Below are positions 53,458 to 63,585 of a stretch of 64,000 nucleotides of DNA, in pieces; the stretch's first letter is position 1, and the number at the start of each line of letters is the position of its first letter. Below the pieces are notes generated by a model. That model had not been told where the DNA came from, searched no databases, and worked only from the letters and a program-made list of their open reading frames with translations. This DNA is from VAZQ01 sp963807865 (GTDB lineage: Bacteria; Pseudomonadota; Alphaproteobacteria; Rhizobiales; Xanthobacteraceae). The position numbers and the translations under genes are program-made. The stretch is taken from assembly GCA_963807865.1 (NCBI GenBank), contig CAWEDK010000001.1:31772-95771 (forward strand). The letters run 5' to 3'.

Positions 53458-54865
53458 ATGCGCTTGGGTCACGTCTCCGCCTGGCAGCGGTTTGCGGCGG
53501 CCGGCCTGTTGGCCGCGCTGGCGATCGCGCCGCTGACTTTGGACGAGGCGCAGGCCCGGCCGCCCAAGAAGGAACAGGGTGAGGCCTCGGCCGCGCGGAG
53601 CTCCGCCGCCAAGAGCGCGAAGACCGACCAAACCACCGGGCGGGTCGGCAAGAACCGCTCGCGCGTCGCCGGCGGCTGGAACCGGCCGAACTACGCGGCG
53701 ATCGTGATCGACGACAAGACCGGCCAGGTGCTGCACGAGGCGAATGCCGACGCGCCGCGCCATCCGGCCTCGGTCACCAAGATCATGACGCTCTATCTGC
53801 TGTTCGAGCAACTCGAGGCCGGACATCTCAAGCTCGATTCGGACGCTGCCGATTTCGGCGCGCGCCGCCGCGCGGCCGCCGACCAAGCTCGGCCTCAAGC
53901 CCGGCCAGACGCTCAAGGTCGAGGACGCACTCAAAGGGCTGGTCACCCGATCGGCCAACGACGCCGCCACGGCGATCGCCGAGGCGCTCGGCGGCACCGA
54001 AGAAGAGTTCGGGCGGCTGATGACACGCAAGGCGATCGCGCTTGGCATGTCGAGCACGATTTACGTCAACGCCTCGGGCCTGCCGGCCGACCTGCAGATC
54101 ACCACCGCGCGCGACCAGGCGCTGCTCGGCCGCGCCATCCAGCACCGCTTCCCGAACTACTTCAGCTACTTCTCCCTCAAGAGCTTCAATTATCGCGGCA
54201 AGGCGATCGGCAACCACAATGGTCTCCTCGGTAACGTGAAGGGCGTCGACGGCATCAAGACCGGCTATACCAACGCGTCGGGCTACAACCTCGTCTGCTC
54301 GGTGAAGCGCGACGGCAGAGAGATCGTCGCGGTCGTGATGGGCGGCAGCTCGGGCGGCGTGCGCGATGCCCGCATGCGCCAGCTCATCGAGGAGTATCTG
54401 CCGGTGTCCGGGACCGAGCGCACCGCGCCGGTGCAGACCGAGCGCGGGCCGGACGGCGAGCCGGTGACGGCGGCGATCGCGCCCGAACTGCCCGGCCCGA
54501 CGCTGGCGAACGACAGCTCGGTGCCGGCGAGCCTCACGATGACGGACGTGGTCCCCGGCAAGGCGACGCTGCGCACCGACGTGCCGCCGCATGAGCGCGA
54601 CGACGCGCCGCCCGGCTCCAAGGAAGACCAGGAGCGCAAGGCGAAGAAGGCGGCCGAGCTCGAAAAGGCCGGCGCCAAGCCGGGCAAGGGCGGCAAGGCC
54701 GCGAAGGAGAAGGCCGCGACCGCGAGCAAGGATCAGCCGCGCCGCGGCAAGCGTCCGGCCGCGACTTCCACATCCCTGCAGCCGACGCAGTGGCGCAACG
54801 CCATGCGGGCAATCCGGCATTGCGCAACTGACGCCTTATGGCGCACAACGCGCGCCATGCGTTGA
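53458..54865 (+). CDS. D-alanyl-D-alanine carboxypeptidase, S11 family (one frameshift)
   Basis: About 468 residues. Signal peptide RFAAAGLLAALAIAPLTLDEAQA. The three active-site motifs are SxxK in HPASVTKIMTLYLLFE, SxN in VTRSANDAATAIAEALGG and KTG in GIKTGYTNASGY. An extra G near 53845 (GACGCTG) moves the frame between the first and second motif; the region between contains KLGLKPGQTLKVEDALKG as expected. A long Lys/Ala/Pro-rich tail follows, with an unusual last 30 residues that may be another shift. Start ATG 53458 with CAGGAG upstream. Trims pentapeptides of peptidoglycan in the periplasm. Confidence 0.88.
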
Positions 54866-55110
54866 TCACGTCAGCACCGACGCACGCAAAATCGATTTGA
54901 TCCTTCAATAGGCGCGTTGCGCATCAGCGCGTCGCCGACGGCAACAGGCATGCCGCAAAGGGCGCCGAGAGGCTCCCCCCTACGGCGCCCTGTCAGAGTG
55001 GAGCAATCCCGCGCAAACGGCAGCAAGGCGAGCGAAGCAACTCCTCGGCCCGCCCACCAAGTATGGGGGGCAACAATGCATCAACCCATGCATTCGTGAG
55101 GAGAAGCAAC

Positions 55111-55247
55111 ATGTTGAAGATCGCTACCGCCCTTGTCGCGACCACCATGCTCGTGACCGCCCTCGGGACGCCGTCGTTCGCGCCAGCCGCCAGAACGATT
55201 GCATCGGCCAGTTCAGCACTCAGACGCAGCCGTACTGCGGGAACTGA
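55111..55247 (+). CDS. Small secreted two-cysteine peptide, about 45 aa (one frameshift)
   Basis: Not visible as a single open frame. GAGGAG lies 8 nt before the ATG. MLKIATALVATTMLVTALGTPSFA is a good signal peptide; one base is missing near 55189, after which SRQNDCIGQFSTQTQPYCGN ends at a TGA (55245-55247). The mature part would be about 21 residues with two cysteines that could form a disulfide. I do not recognise it. The strong ribosome site, signal peptide and early natural stop speak for a real gene. Confidence 0.55.
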
Positions 55248-55477
55248 CGGGCTCTTGGCCGGTTACTCGATCCTGTCAGGCGTGCGCGGACCAAGGTCGG
55301 CGCACGCCTGCGACATCATCTTGCGTCGCCACATCCTCGCTGTCGATTCTTGCCGCTGACAATTGCCGATCCGGCACTGACCAATTCCGATCATTTCGCC
55401 TGTTGCCTGCGCACCAAGGCGACGGCATCTTCGCTGAGCGAGCCGGCCAGCCCGCCGCGCGCGAAGAGACGTTCGAG

Positions 55478-56703
55478 ATGACGACACCGCCCGGATCAAT
55501 CTCGATCGGCTGCTCGGCGGCTTGAGACCTTCAATCGGATCGGTGCCCTGCCCTGGCGGCGGCAATTGCCGTCTCGCGCTCAGCGACGCGGACCGCGCCG
55601 GGCCGCGACCTGCTGGTCAAATGGATGCGCGAGCTCGGCCTTGCCGTCACAATCGACGCCATCGGCAACATCATCGGCGTGCGCTCAGGGCCGCGAGGAC
55701 ATCGCGCCGGTGATGTTCGGCTCGCATGTCGACACGGTCGGCACCGGCGGTCGCTACGACGGACTTTATGGCGTTCTGGCCGGGCTCGAAGTCTGCGAGG
55801 CGCTGAACGATGCGGGCGCGTCGACCCGGCGGCCGCTGGCGCTTGTCGCCTTCACCAACGAGGAGGGCGCGCGGTTTTCGCCCTATGCGATGGGCAGCCT
55901 GGTCTATGTCGGCGGGCTTGCGCTTGCAAGACGCCTATGCGATCCAGGGGATCGACGGCGCGAGCGTCGGCGAGGAGCTGAGCCGCATCGGCTACGCGGC
56001 GACGCCCAACCCGGCTGGCTCAGGCCGCATGCCTATGTCGAACTGCACATCGAGCAAGGTCCGGTGCTGGAAGACGAAGGCCTTGTCATCGGCGCGGTCG
56101 AAGGCATCCCCGGGCTGTCCTGGACCGAGGTCACGTCGCGGGCCGCTCGGCCATGCGGGCACGACGCCAATGCATCTGCGGCATGACGCCGCGCTGCGTC
56201 GCGGGCGAGATCGCGGTGTTCGTGCGCAAGCTCGCACAAGAGATCGGCGGCAGTCAGCACGGGACCGTCGGCCGGATCGAGCTCCTCCCAATCTCGTCAA
56301 CGTGGTCGCGGAACGCGCGGTGATGACGATCGACCTGCGCAACATGGACGATGCGCTGCTCGAGGCGCGAAGCGGAGCTCACCGGCTTGCTCGATCGGCT
56401 CGCCGCGCGAGGAGAGCGTGTCGATCTCGACCCGCAGCCTCGCGCGCTTCGACCGTTCCGTTTCCCGCCGAGATCGTCGCGCTGGTGGAGACGAGTGCGC
56501 GCGACCTCGGCTATCCGTCGCGCCGGCTGCCGTCCGGCGCCGGCCACGACGCCCAGATGATGGCGCGCATCTGCCCGTCCGGCATGATCTTCGTGCCGAG
56601 CGTCGGCGGCCTGAGCCACAACGTGAACGAAGACACCAAGCCCGAGCACCTCAAGGCCGGCGCCGATGTCTTGCTGGAAACGGTACTACGGCTCGCGACA
56701 TAG
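55478..56703 (+). CDS. Zn-dependent M20-type hydrolase (N-carbamoyl-L-amino-acid hydrolase/allantoate amidohydrolase family), multiple frameshifts
   Basis: About 408 residues when at least eight indels are ignored. The pieces follow the family order: MTTPP, INLDRLLGGL, LALSDADRAG, MRELGLAVTIDAIGNIIGV, PVMFGSHVDTVGTGGRYDGLYGVLAGLEVC (metal His and Asp), LALVAFTNEEGARF (metal/catalytic Glu pair), YVELHIEQGPVLED, GHAGTTPM, LPNLVNVVAERAVMTIDLRNMDD, LGYPSRRLPSGAGHDAQMMA (metal His) and VGGLSHNVNEDTKPEHL. Such enzymes hydrolyse N-carbamoyl amino acids or ureido acids to amino acid, CO2 and ammonia, typically in pyrimidine, hydantoin or purine breakdown. It is convergent with the ABC permease gene. 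Confidence 0.8.
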
Positions 56704-56773
56704 CTCTGCCAACAGCGCCGCATTTTGCGCGATGCGGTCCTGAGACCGAAATTCGCATTCAGCGCGGCCGACT

Positions 56774-57608
56774 CTAGCGCCGCCGCATGATCGCGGCTTC
56801 CAGCCACGAGATCGCGAGATACATCAGCGACGAGACGATCGCCAGGATGGTGATGCCGGTCATCACGATGTTCATCTTGAAGATCTGGCTGCCGTACTGG
56901 ATGAGGTAGCCGAGCCCGAGATTGGCCGACTGGAATTCGCCGACGACCACGCCGACGAGCGAGAGGCCGGCATTCACCTTCAGCGCCGCGATCAGCGTCG
57001 GCACGCTGCCCGGCAGCACCACCTTGGTGAGGATCTGCCCCTTGGTGGCGCCGAAGGTCTGCGCCAGCTTGATCTTGTTCGGATCGATGCCCTGGAAGCC
57101 CGAGTAGATCATCAGGATGGTGATGAACACGCGAGATCGCGAGCGACATGCCGTAGATCGACATCGTGGCGCCGAGCCAGATGTAGAAGATCGGCACGAA
57201 CGCCGTCTTCGGCATGGCGTTGGCGACCACCAGATAAGGGTCGAGCACCTTGTAGAGCGCGTCCCACCACCACAGCGCCGCGGCGACCGCGGTGCCGATC
57301 ACCATCGCGCCGGTGAATCCGAGCACGGTCGCGAGCACCGTGGCCCAGGTATGCGTCAGGATGCTCGCCTGCTGCGGCGTCGACTTCAGCAGCTCCAGGA
57401 ACGTCGGCCACAGCGCCGACGGATAGCTGGTCAGCACCGGATTGACGATCATGCGCCTTCGGCAGCACCTCCCACAGCACCAGGAAGACGAGCAGGATCG
57501 CGAGCTGCGTCAGCCGCACGGTGAGGTGCGCCGCGGCGCTCGCGCTGCAGCCAGTGCGCGGTATTGCGGGCTCGGGCCGACGGCGGCGATGCGGTCAGCC
57601 TTCGACAT
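56774..57608 (-). CDS. ABC transporter permease, SsuC/TauC-like (three frameshifts)
   Basis: About 278 residues. Start ATG 57606-57608 (MSKADRIAAVGPSPQYRAL) overlaps the ATPase gene by 14 bp. Then LTQLAILLVFLVLWEVLP, NPVLTSYPSALWPTFLELL, AVAAALWWWDALYKVLDPYLVVANAMPKTAFVPIFYIWLG and FITILMIYSGFQGIDPNKIKLAQTFGATKGQILTKVVLPGSVPTLIAALKVNAGLSLVGVV, the last holding the EAA loop. Net length shift is one base. Third subunit of a binding-protein-dependent importer with the two preceding genes. Confidence 0.83.
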
Positions 57609-58409
57609 GGACTTCGAGCTCCTGCCAGAGGGTGTTGAAGTAGCCGTTGAACTCGGGCGCGTTGCGCGCCGCGAACGGCGCCGGGCGGCGCGCCGTCGGC
57701 GGTCGTGAAGCGGATCGGATGATCGGACTTCACCCGGCCGGGCCGGCGCGACAGCACGATCACCCGTTCGGCCATGCTGATCGCCTCGCCGATGTCGTGC
57801 GTGACCAGGATCGCGGTCTTGCCCTCGCGCCGCAGGATCATCGGTGACCTCGTCGGCCAGCGCCAGCCGCGTCTGCAAATCGAGCGCCGAGAACGGCTCG
57901 TCGAGCAGCACGATGTCGGGCTCGGTGCAGAGCGTGCGGGCGAGCGCGACCCGCTGGCGCATGCCGCCCGAGAGCTGGCGCGGCAGATAGTGCAGGAACT
58001 GGCCGAGGCCGTAGCGGGTCAGCAGCGCGGTTGCGCGCTCGCGCGCCTTGCGCCATGTCGGCGCCCTGGATTTCGGCGCCGAGCACCGCGTTCTCCAGGA
58101 TCGTGCGCCACTCGAACAGGTAGTCCTGCTGCAGCATGTAGCCGACCTTGCGGCTCGGCCCGGCAACCGGCTTGCCGTCGACCAGCACCGCGCCGTCGGT
58201 CGGCTCGAGGATGCCGGAGATCAGCGAGAGCAGCGTGCTCTTGCCGCAGCCGCTCTGCCCGATGATGGCGACGAACTCGCCTGGCGCGACCGAGATCGAG
58301 ATATCCTTGAGCGCCTCGGTCTCGCCTTCCAGGCTGAAGTAGCGCAGGTTGACGTCGCGCAGCTCGACCTTCGGCGAGGCGCCGCCTTCCCGATGCTGCC
58401 ACGGATCAC
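57595..58409 (-). CDS. ABC transporter ATP-binding protein, SsuB/TauB-like (several frameshifts)
   Basis: About 271 residues from a GTG start that overlaps the binding-protein stop by 4 bp. Walker A GQSGCGKST; Q-loop MLQQDYLFEWRT; signature LSGGMRQR; Walker B IVLLDEPFSALDLQTR; H-loop LVTHDIGEAISMAER. It ends LWQELEVHVEG just inside the permease start. Four or more indels separate these pieces, which nevertheless occur in the right order and spacing. Energises import of a small anion or heterocycle; more than half the residues of key motifs match the importer ATPase at 8489-9277. Confidence 0.84.
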
Positions 58410-59418
58410 TTCGCCTTGTTGGAGAACTCGGTGAGCGACGAGATCTTGAAACTTCACGCGCTTGGCCTGCTCGAGCACGCCGCCTTGCACCAGGATGTCC
58501 TGGAACTTCTCGATCGCCGCCTGCTCGATCACCGGCGTCGATCTTCCAGATCTTGAGCCGGCGGTAGCGCTCGGCGGCGGCGGTCAGCGCCTTCGGGTTC
58601 ACGCCCGGAAAGAACTGCTCAAGCGTCTTGGCGAGTCTCGCCGGTCGGCGCGTCCGCGGTCCACTTCATCGCCTTGGCGATCGCGTTGGTCCAGTTCTGG
58701 ATCAGCCTCAGGATTCTCGCGGATGTATTTGTCGGTCGCCATGAAGGTGGTGTAGTCGGCGAAGCCGACGGTCTCGCCGATCGAGGCCATGAAGTGCGCC
58801 TTGCCGTCGAGCTCGAGCTGCGCGGCGTCCGGCTCGATGAAGATCGCGTACTGGTTCTGGCCCGGCGAGCCAGGAGCCCACGCGCGCCGGGATGCCGACG
58901 TTGTTCATGAGCTTCACGTCCTTTTGCGGATCGAGCCCGTTCTTGCGCAACGCCGCTTCGAGGTACAGCAGCGGCGTGCTGCCCGGCCGGAAGCCGAGGA
59001 TCTCCTTGCCCTTGAGCATGTTCCAATCGAACTTGTCGACCTTCTCGCGGCCGACCAGCATGAAGCCGTCGGTCGCGGTGAGCCCGCAGAAGATCGGGAT
59101 CTTGGTGGGCGAATCGCTGTTCTGCACGTAGATCGCCGATCTCCGGCCCGATCAGCGCGATATCGGCCTGGTTGGACAGCATGATCGCCAGCGACTTGTC
59201 GCCGCCCTGCGCGGTCGCCATCGTGACGTCCAGGCCGGCCTCCTCGAAGATAGCCCTTGGCGATGCGCCACATAGGCCGGCGTGTAGAGCATCGAGCGCA
59301 CGACCTCGTTGTAGCGAACCTTCACGCGCGGCTTGGACTGCGCAAACGCACGAAACGGAGCGGCAGCGGACAGCAGCGTCGCAAGACCAGTTTGGACAGT
59401 GCGGCGGCGAGTGATCAT
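58406..59418 (-). CDS. ABC transporter substrate-binding protein, NMT1/SsuA-like (multiple frameshifts)
   Basis: About 337 residues. The start has a Tat-like leader: MITRRRTVQTGLATLLSAAAPFRAFA. Then KVRYNEVVRSMLYTPAYVA, IPIFCGLTATDGFMLVGREKVDKFDWNMLKGKEILGFRPGSTPLLYLEAALRKNGLDPQKDV, MASIGETVGFADYTTFMATDKYI and a final LTEFSNKAK. At least five indels are needed. The GKEILGFRPGSTPLLYLE segment is characteristic of NMT1-type proteins. First gene of a three-gene importer operon with the ATPase and permease. Confidence 0.83.
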
Positions 59419-59605
59419 GGGTCGTCCTCACTTCGTGATCGGCGATCAGAACCGGCGATCCAAATTTAAGCACCGATTTGGGCAAAAGACCACCGGGAGC
59501 GCCTGCGGCGTCAATCCGCAGCCGAGCGGAGCCAAAATCGATCCAGCGCAGCTATGGATTCCGCGCAACTTCGGAGCGCCTTGAACGATACAGCAGTATG
59601 ATCCG

Positions 59606-61116
59606 TCAGAACGTCTTCCAATCGCCGGAGCGCTCGAACGCCTCGGCCGCGCGATAGATCGTCTCCTCGGCATAATGACGCCCGATCAGCATCATCCCGA
59701 TCGGCCGGCCGTCCTCCATTCCGCATGGCAGGCTGATCGCCGGGTGGCCGGTGACGTTGATCGGGCAGGTGTTGCGGGTCGGCTCCCAGCTGCGCCGCGT
59801 GATCTCCTGCGGGGTCGCGTCCTTGCCGGGGATCGGCGTCGCTTTCATCGGCACCGTCGGCATGCAGAAGCAGGTCGTGCGTCGCCAGCACCGCGTCGTA
59901 GCCCGCCCGCACGCGGCGGCGCAGATTCTGCGCCTTGGCGTAGAAATGCCCGCCATAGCGGTCCATCGTGTACCTGCTGAAGATCGACGCGATCTTCAGC
60001 GTATCGGCGAATTCGTCGGCGCGGTTGCGCCAGCCCATCGCGTGGTCGAGCAGGCTGGTGACGTAAAGCCCCTCGTGCCCGATGCCGGCGCCGTTCATCT
60101 CCAGGAGCATGATGCAAGCTGCGTCGCCGCGGATTGCCGCCCAGACCGGAAAGCCCAGCGCGTGTGTCGGAACCGATACCTCCTCAACGGTCGCGCCGAG
60201 CTTCGCAAATCGCTGTGCGGCATCGCGCACATGCGCGTCGACGTCGGGTTCCGAATTGGGATGGCCGAAGCCTTCCTTGATGACGGCGATGCGCATGCCC
60301 TTGACGCCGCCGTCGAGCGCCTCGGTGTAGCGGCCCGCCTGAACGCCGCGCTGGCGCGTATCGAGGCCGTCCGGCCCGGCGATCACCTCCAGCAGCAGCG
60401 CGTTGTCGCGCACGTTGGCGGTCATCGGCCCGGCGGTATCGATGGTGATTTCAAGCAGCCCGATGCCCGTGTAGGGAACGAGGCCGAAGGTCGGCTTCAG
60501 CCCACGATGCCGCAATGGCTCGCCGGGATGCGGATCGAGCCGGCTTGATCGCCGCCGATCGCCATGTCGACGTCGCCGGCGGCGACCAGCGCGGCGCTGC
60601 CCGACGACGAGCCGCCGGTCGTGTAGCCGCGCTTGTGCGGATTGTGCACCGGACCGGTCGAACTGGTGTGGCTGCCGCCTGAGACGCAGTAATACTCGCA
60701 CACCGCCTTGCCGGCGATCTCGCCGCCGGCATCGAGGATGCGCTCGACGATCGTGGCGTCGACGTCCGGCACATAGCCTTCCAGGAGCTGCGCGCCGATC
60801 ATCATCGGCACGCCGGCGAGGCAGACATTGTCCTTGAGCGCGACGCGTCGACCGGCGAGCTTGCCGCCGGGCTTGCCCTTGATCGACGTCTTCACGTACC
60901 AGGCGCCGTGCGGGTTTTCCTCCGCCGCGGCCGGTAGAACTGGCCGCGCGGATATTTCACCGCCGGAAGCTCGTCCGGCGTCGCGTCGAGCGTCGCATAG
61001 GCGCTGGCGAGCGGCGTGACGATCTGCTCGACCGCGTGGAGATAGTCGTCGCTCGGCTTCATGCCGAGCTTCTGCGCCGCTTGGCGCAAATCGGCGATGT
61101 CGGGTTTCTGGAACAT
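59606..61116 (-). CDS. Amidase (amidase signature family, nitrile-hydratase-linked type), several frameshifts
   Basis: About 503 residues. Catalytic Lys in VALKDNVCLAGVPMM; the Ser-rich signature GYTTGGSSSGSAALVAAGDVDMAIGGDQAGSIRIP contains the cis-Ser and nucleophile Ser; then LKPTFGLVPYTGIGLLEITIDTAGPMTANVRDNALLLEVIAGPDGLD and the end GMMLIGRHYAEETIYRAAEAFE. The GGDQAGSIRIPA spelling and the VPYTG region are like the enantioselective amidases that accompany nitrile hydratases. It hydrolyses an amide to acid plus ammonia. No nitrile hydratase gene is in the window. Start ATG 61114-61116 (MFQKPDIADLRQAA). At least three indels. Confidence 0.86.
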
Positions 61117-61349
61117 GATCGATCCTTGCGACCGAGGAGGATGGACTGTGCCGTTCTCGATCTTGGGTTCAAGGAGTTCGGAGTCGGAGAGGGAGACGTG
61201 CCGAGACAGCGCGGAACCGCGCCGGACATCCCCGGAAGACGCCTTGTCGACCAAGGCTTCGCGGAGCGAGGACTTTGCAACCCCTCATGCACTTGTGTTG
61301 ACGACGCAGGCTGTGCATGAAGATCCGCCGACAATCGCAGGAGAGCCCG

Positions 61350-62380
61350 ATGAGCGACGTGAAATTTGGCGTCGGGCTTTTTCCGATCGAGCCGATCTCG
61401 CGGATGCTGACGCTGATCAAGCTTGCCGAGGATGTCGGATTCTCCTGCGCCTATATCGGCGATTCGCAGATGATCTGGCGCGAGCCGTATGTGCTGCTGG
61501 GCGCCGCCGCCATGGTCACGAAGCGCATCACCCTGGCGACCGGCGTCACCAATCCGATCACGCGCGATCTCGGCGTGCTCGCCGCCGCTTGGGCATCCTC
61601 CACGAAATGGTGGGCGATCGTCTCCTGCTCGGCATCGGCTCCGGCGACAGCTCGGTCGAGACGCTGGGAAAGAAGCCGTCGACCTGGCCAACCTGGAGCG
61701 GTCGATCGGCATTATGCGCGACTTGATCGGCGGCGAGACCCTGACGTCGCCGGAGACGAAGGCCGAGGTGCGTCTGACCTATGCCAAGGCCGGGACGCAC
61801 ATTCCGATCTATCCGGCGGTCAGCGGCCCGAAAATCCATCGCCTCGCCGGCAAGGTCGGCGACGGCGCGATCGTGCTCGTGGGCGTCGATCCGCACTTTC
61901 TGCAAGCATCGCGCCGTGAGCTTGAGGCGGGCGCCGCGCGAAGCCGGCACGACTCTCAAGGACAAGAAATTTCGCGTCGTGTGCTGGACGCCGTGCTCGA
62001 TCCTGGACGATGGACGAGCGGCGCGGCAGCGCCGTCAAGGCGCACGTCTCGCGGATCCTGAAGCGCAAGCTGCCGTTCGAGCTCGACGCCGCCACGATGG
62101 ATGTGGTCGAAAAAATCCGCAAGCAGTACGAATACTACGAGCACATGGTGGTGGGCACGGCGCACGGCGAGGTGGTTCCCGACGAGATGGTCGAGCGGTT
62201 CGCCATCGCCGGCACGCCCAAGGAGGCGCGGGACCAGATCGAGCGGCTGGCGGCTTCGGGGCTGGTCGACGAGATTGCCCTGATCCCGCACACGCAGGAT
62301 CCCACCGACCGCGATCGCATCATCCGGCTGGTGGGCGAGATGATCCCGTCGCCGAAGACTGCCGTGCGTGCCGCGCGTAG
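61350..62380 (+). CDS. LLM class flavin-dependent oxidoreductase (frameshifted)
   Basis: About 343 residues of the luciferase-like monooxygenase family, an F420/FMN-binding TIM barrel. ATG 61350 is chosen for CAGGAG upstream. Pieces: VKFGVGLFPIEPISRMLTLIKLAEDVGFSCAYIGDSQM, GAAAMVTKRITLATGVTNPITRD, GDRLLLGIGSGDSSVETLG, KIHRLAGKVGDGAIVLVGVDPHFL, KIRKQYEYYEHMVVGTAH, FAIAGTPKEARDQIERLAASGLVDEIALIP. At least five indels. A terminator-like hairpin at 62397 supports an end at the TAG of 62378-62380, not the longer frame. Reaction not known; a monooxygenation or reductase step in heterocycle breakdown would fit. Confidence 0.82.
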
Positions 62381-62396
62381 TCGCGGTCGAAGCCCA

Positions 62397-62421
62397 GGGA
62401 GGGGCGCCGAACGCCCCTCCC
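62397..62421 (+). terminator. Perfect hairpin between two plus-strand genes
   Basis: GGGAGGGGCG (62397-62406), loop CCGAA, CGCCCCTCCC (62412-62421): a 10-bp perfect stem 17 bp after the proposed stop. It is not followed by a T-run, so termination strength is uncertain. Confidence 0.6.
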
Positions 62422-62515
62422 GGCGACCGCCACCGAATGCGCTCGATTGTCCTCTTTCCCTCGGCTTGAAACTCGGTATGGTCCCCGCGCTGGGGCACTA
62501 GGAGAACGGACCGTC

Positions 62516-63501
62516 ATGAAGCTTTCCCGGCGAAAATTTTTGCGTAACGCGGCCCTCGCGGCGGCGCTTCCGGCCCTGCCGTCTGTTGCGCGGGCGGAAA
62601 CCTATCCGTCGCGGCCGGTGCGCGTCATCGTGCCGTTCGCGCCCGGCGGCCAGACCGACGTGGTCGCCCGCCTGGTCGCGCAAAAGCTGTCGGATCGGCT
62701 CGGCAAGCAGTTCTACGTCGAGAACGTGGCGGGCGCCGGCAGCAGCATCGGCGTCGGCCGCGCGGCGCAGTCGGCGCCCGACGGCTATACGATCGTGTTC
62801 GTCGACGGCATCGCTTCGTCGCCAATCCGGCGCTCTACAGCAAGGTCCCGTACGATCCGGTCACGGATTTCGATGCGGTCGCGATCGCAGCGACCACCAT
62901 GCAGGTGCTCGCGGTGCATCCGTCGATGCCGGCGAAGACCGTGCAGGAGCTCGTCGCGCTCATCAAGGCCAATCCCGGCAAATACAGCTACGCCTCGGCC
63001 GGCGCCGGCACCGGCTCGCATCTGACCGGCGAGCTGTTCCGCCCGTCGCTCGAGCTCGACCTGGTGCACGTGCCTTACGGCGGCGGCGGCCCGGCGATCG
63101 CGGCGACGGTCGCCGGCCACACGCCGATCTCGCTTCGGCTCGGCCGCGGCGGCCATTCCGCAGCACAAGGAAGGCAAGCTGCGCGCGCTCGCGGTCGGCG
63201 GCAAGACCCGACTGAAGGGACTGCCGGACGTTCCGACCATGCGCGAAGCCGGCTATCCCGACGTCGAATGCGAGCCGTGGTCGGGCGTGCTGGCGCCGGC
63301 CAAGACGCCGAAGGAGATCATCACGCTGCTCAATCAGGAGATCGCCGCGGCGGTCGCGCCGCCGGACATGCAGGAGCGCCTGATGACGCTCGGCTTCGAG
63401 ACCGCCAACGTCGACGCCGGAAGAACTGGCGGCGTTCTTCAAGGCCGACAGTCACGCGGTGGGCGAACGTCATTCGCGCCGCGGGCATCAAGGCGAACTG
63501 A
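62516..63501 (+). CDS. Tripartite tricarboxylate transporter substrate-binding protein, Bug/TctC family (several frameshifts)
   Basis: About 328 residues. GGAGAAC lies about 8 nt before ATG 62516. A Tat-type signal peptide is clear: LSRRKFLRNAALAAALPALPSVARA. The family segments are YPSRPVRVIVPFAPGGQTDVVARL, VENVAGAGSSIGVGRAAQSAPDGYTI, ALIKANPGKYSYASAGAGTGSHLTGELF, LVHVPYGGGGPAIAATVAGHT, MREAGYPDVECEPWSGVLAPAKTPKEIITLLNQEIAAAV and the end WANVIRAAGIKA. At least four indels. These periplasmic proteins bind carboxylates or amides; the TctAB membrane partners are not in the window. Confidence 0.86.
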
Positions 63502-63585
63502 CCTAAGCCCGCGCGCCGCGCGGGCTCAATCCCTTCCTAGATTTGACAGTGATCCGGTGAGCGCTCTCGATCGAGCGCGCACCGG

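Noticed and set aside
51784..54057. A 757-codon minus-strand frame opposite the MFS transporter
   Set aside because: Extremely Arg/Ala/His/Gly-rich with no domain; the plus strand encodes a complete transporter and carboxypeptidase.
62010..62501. Longer C-terminus for the LLM oxidoreductase ending at 62501
   Set aside because: The extension is Arg/Pro-rich and would read through a perfect 10-bp hairpin; a stop at 62378-62380 in the adjacent frame gives a normal family length.
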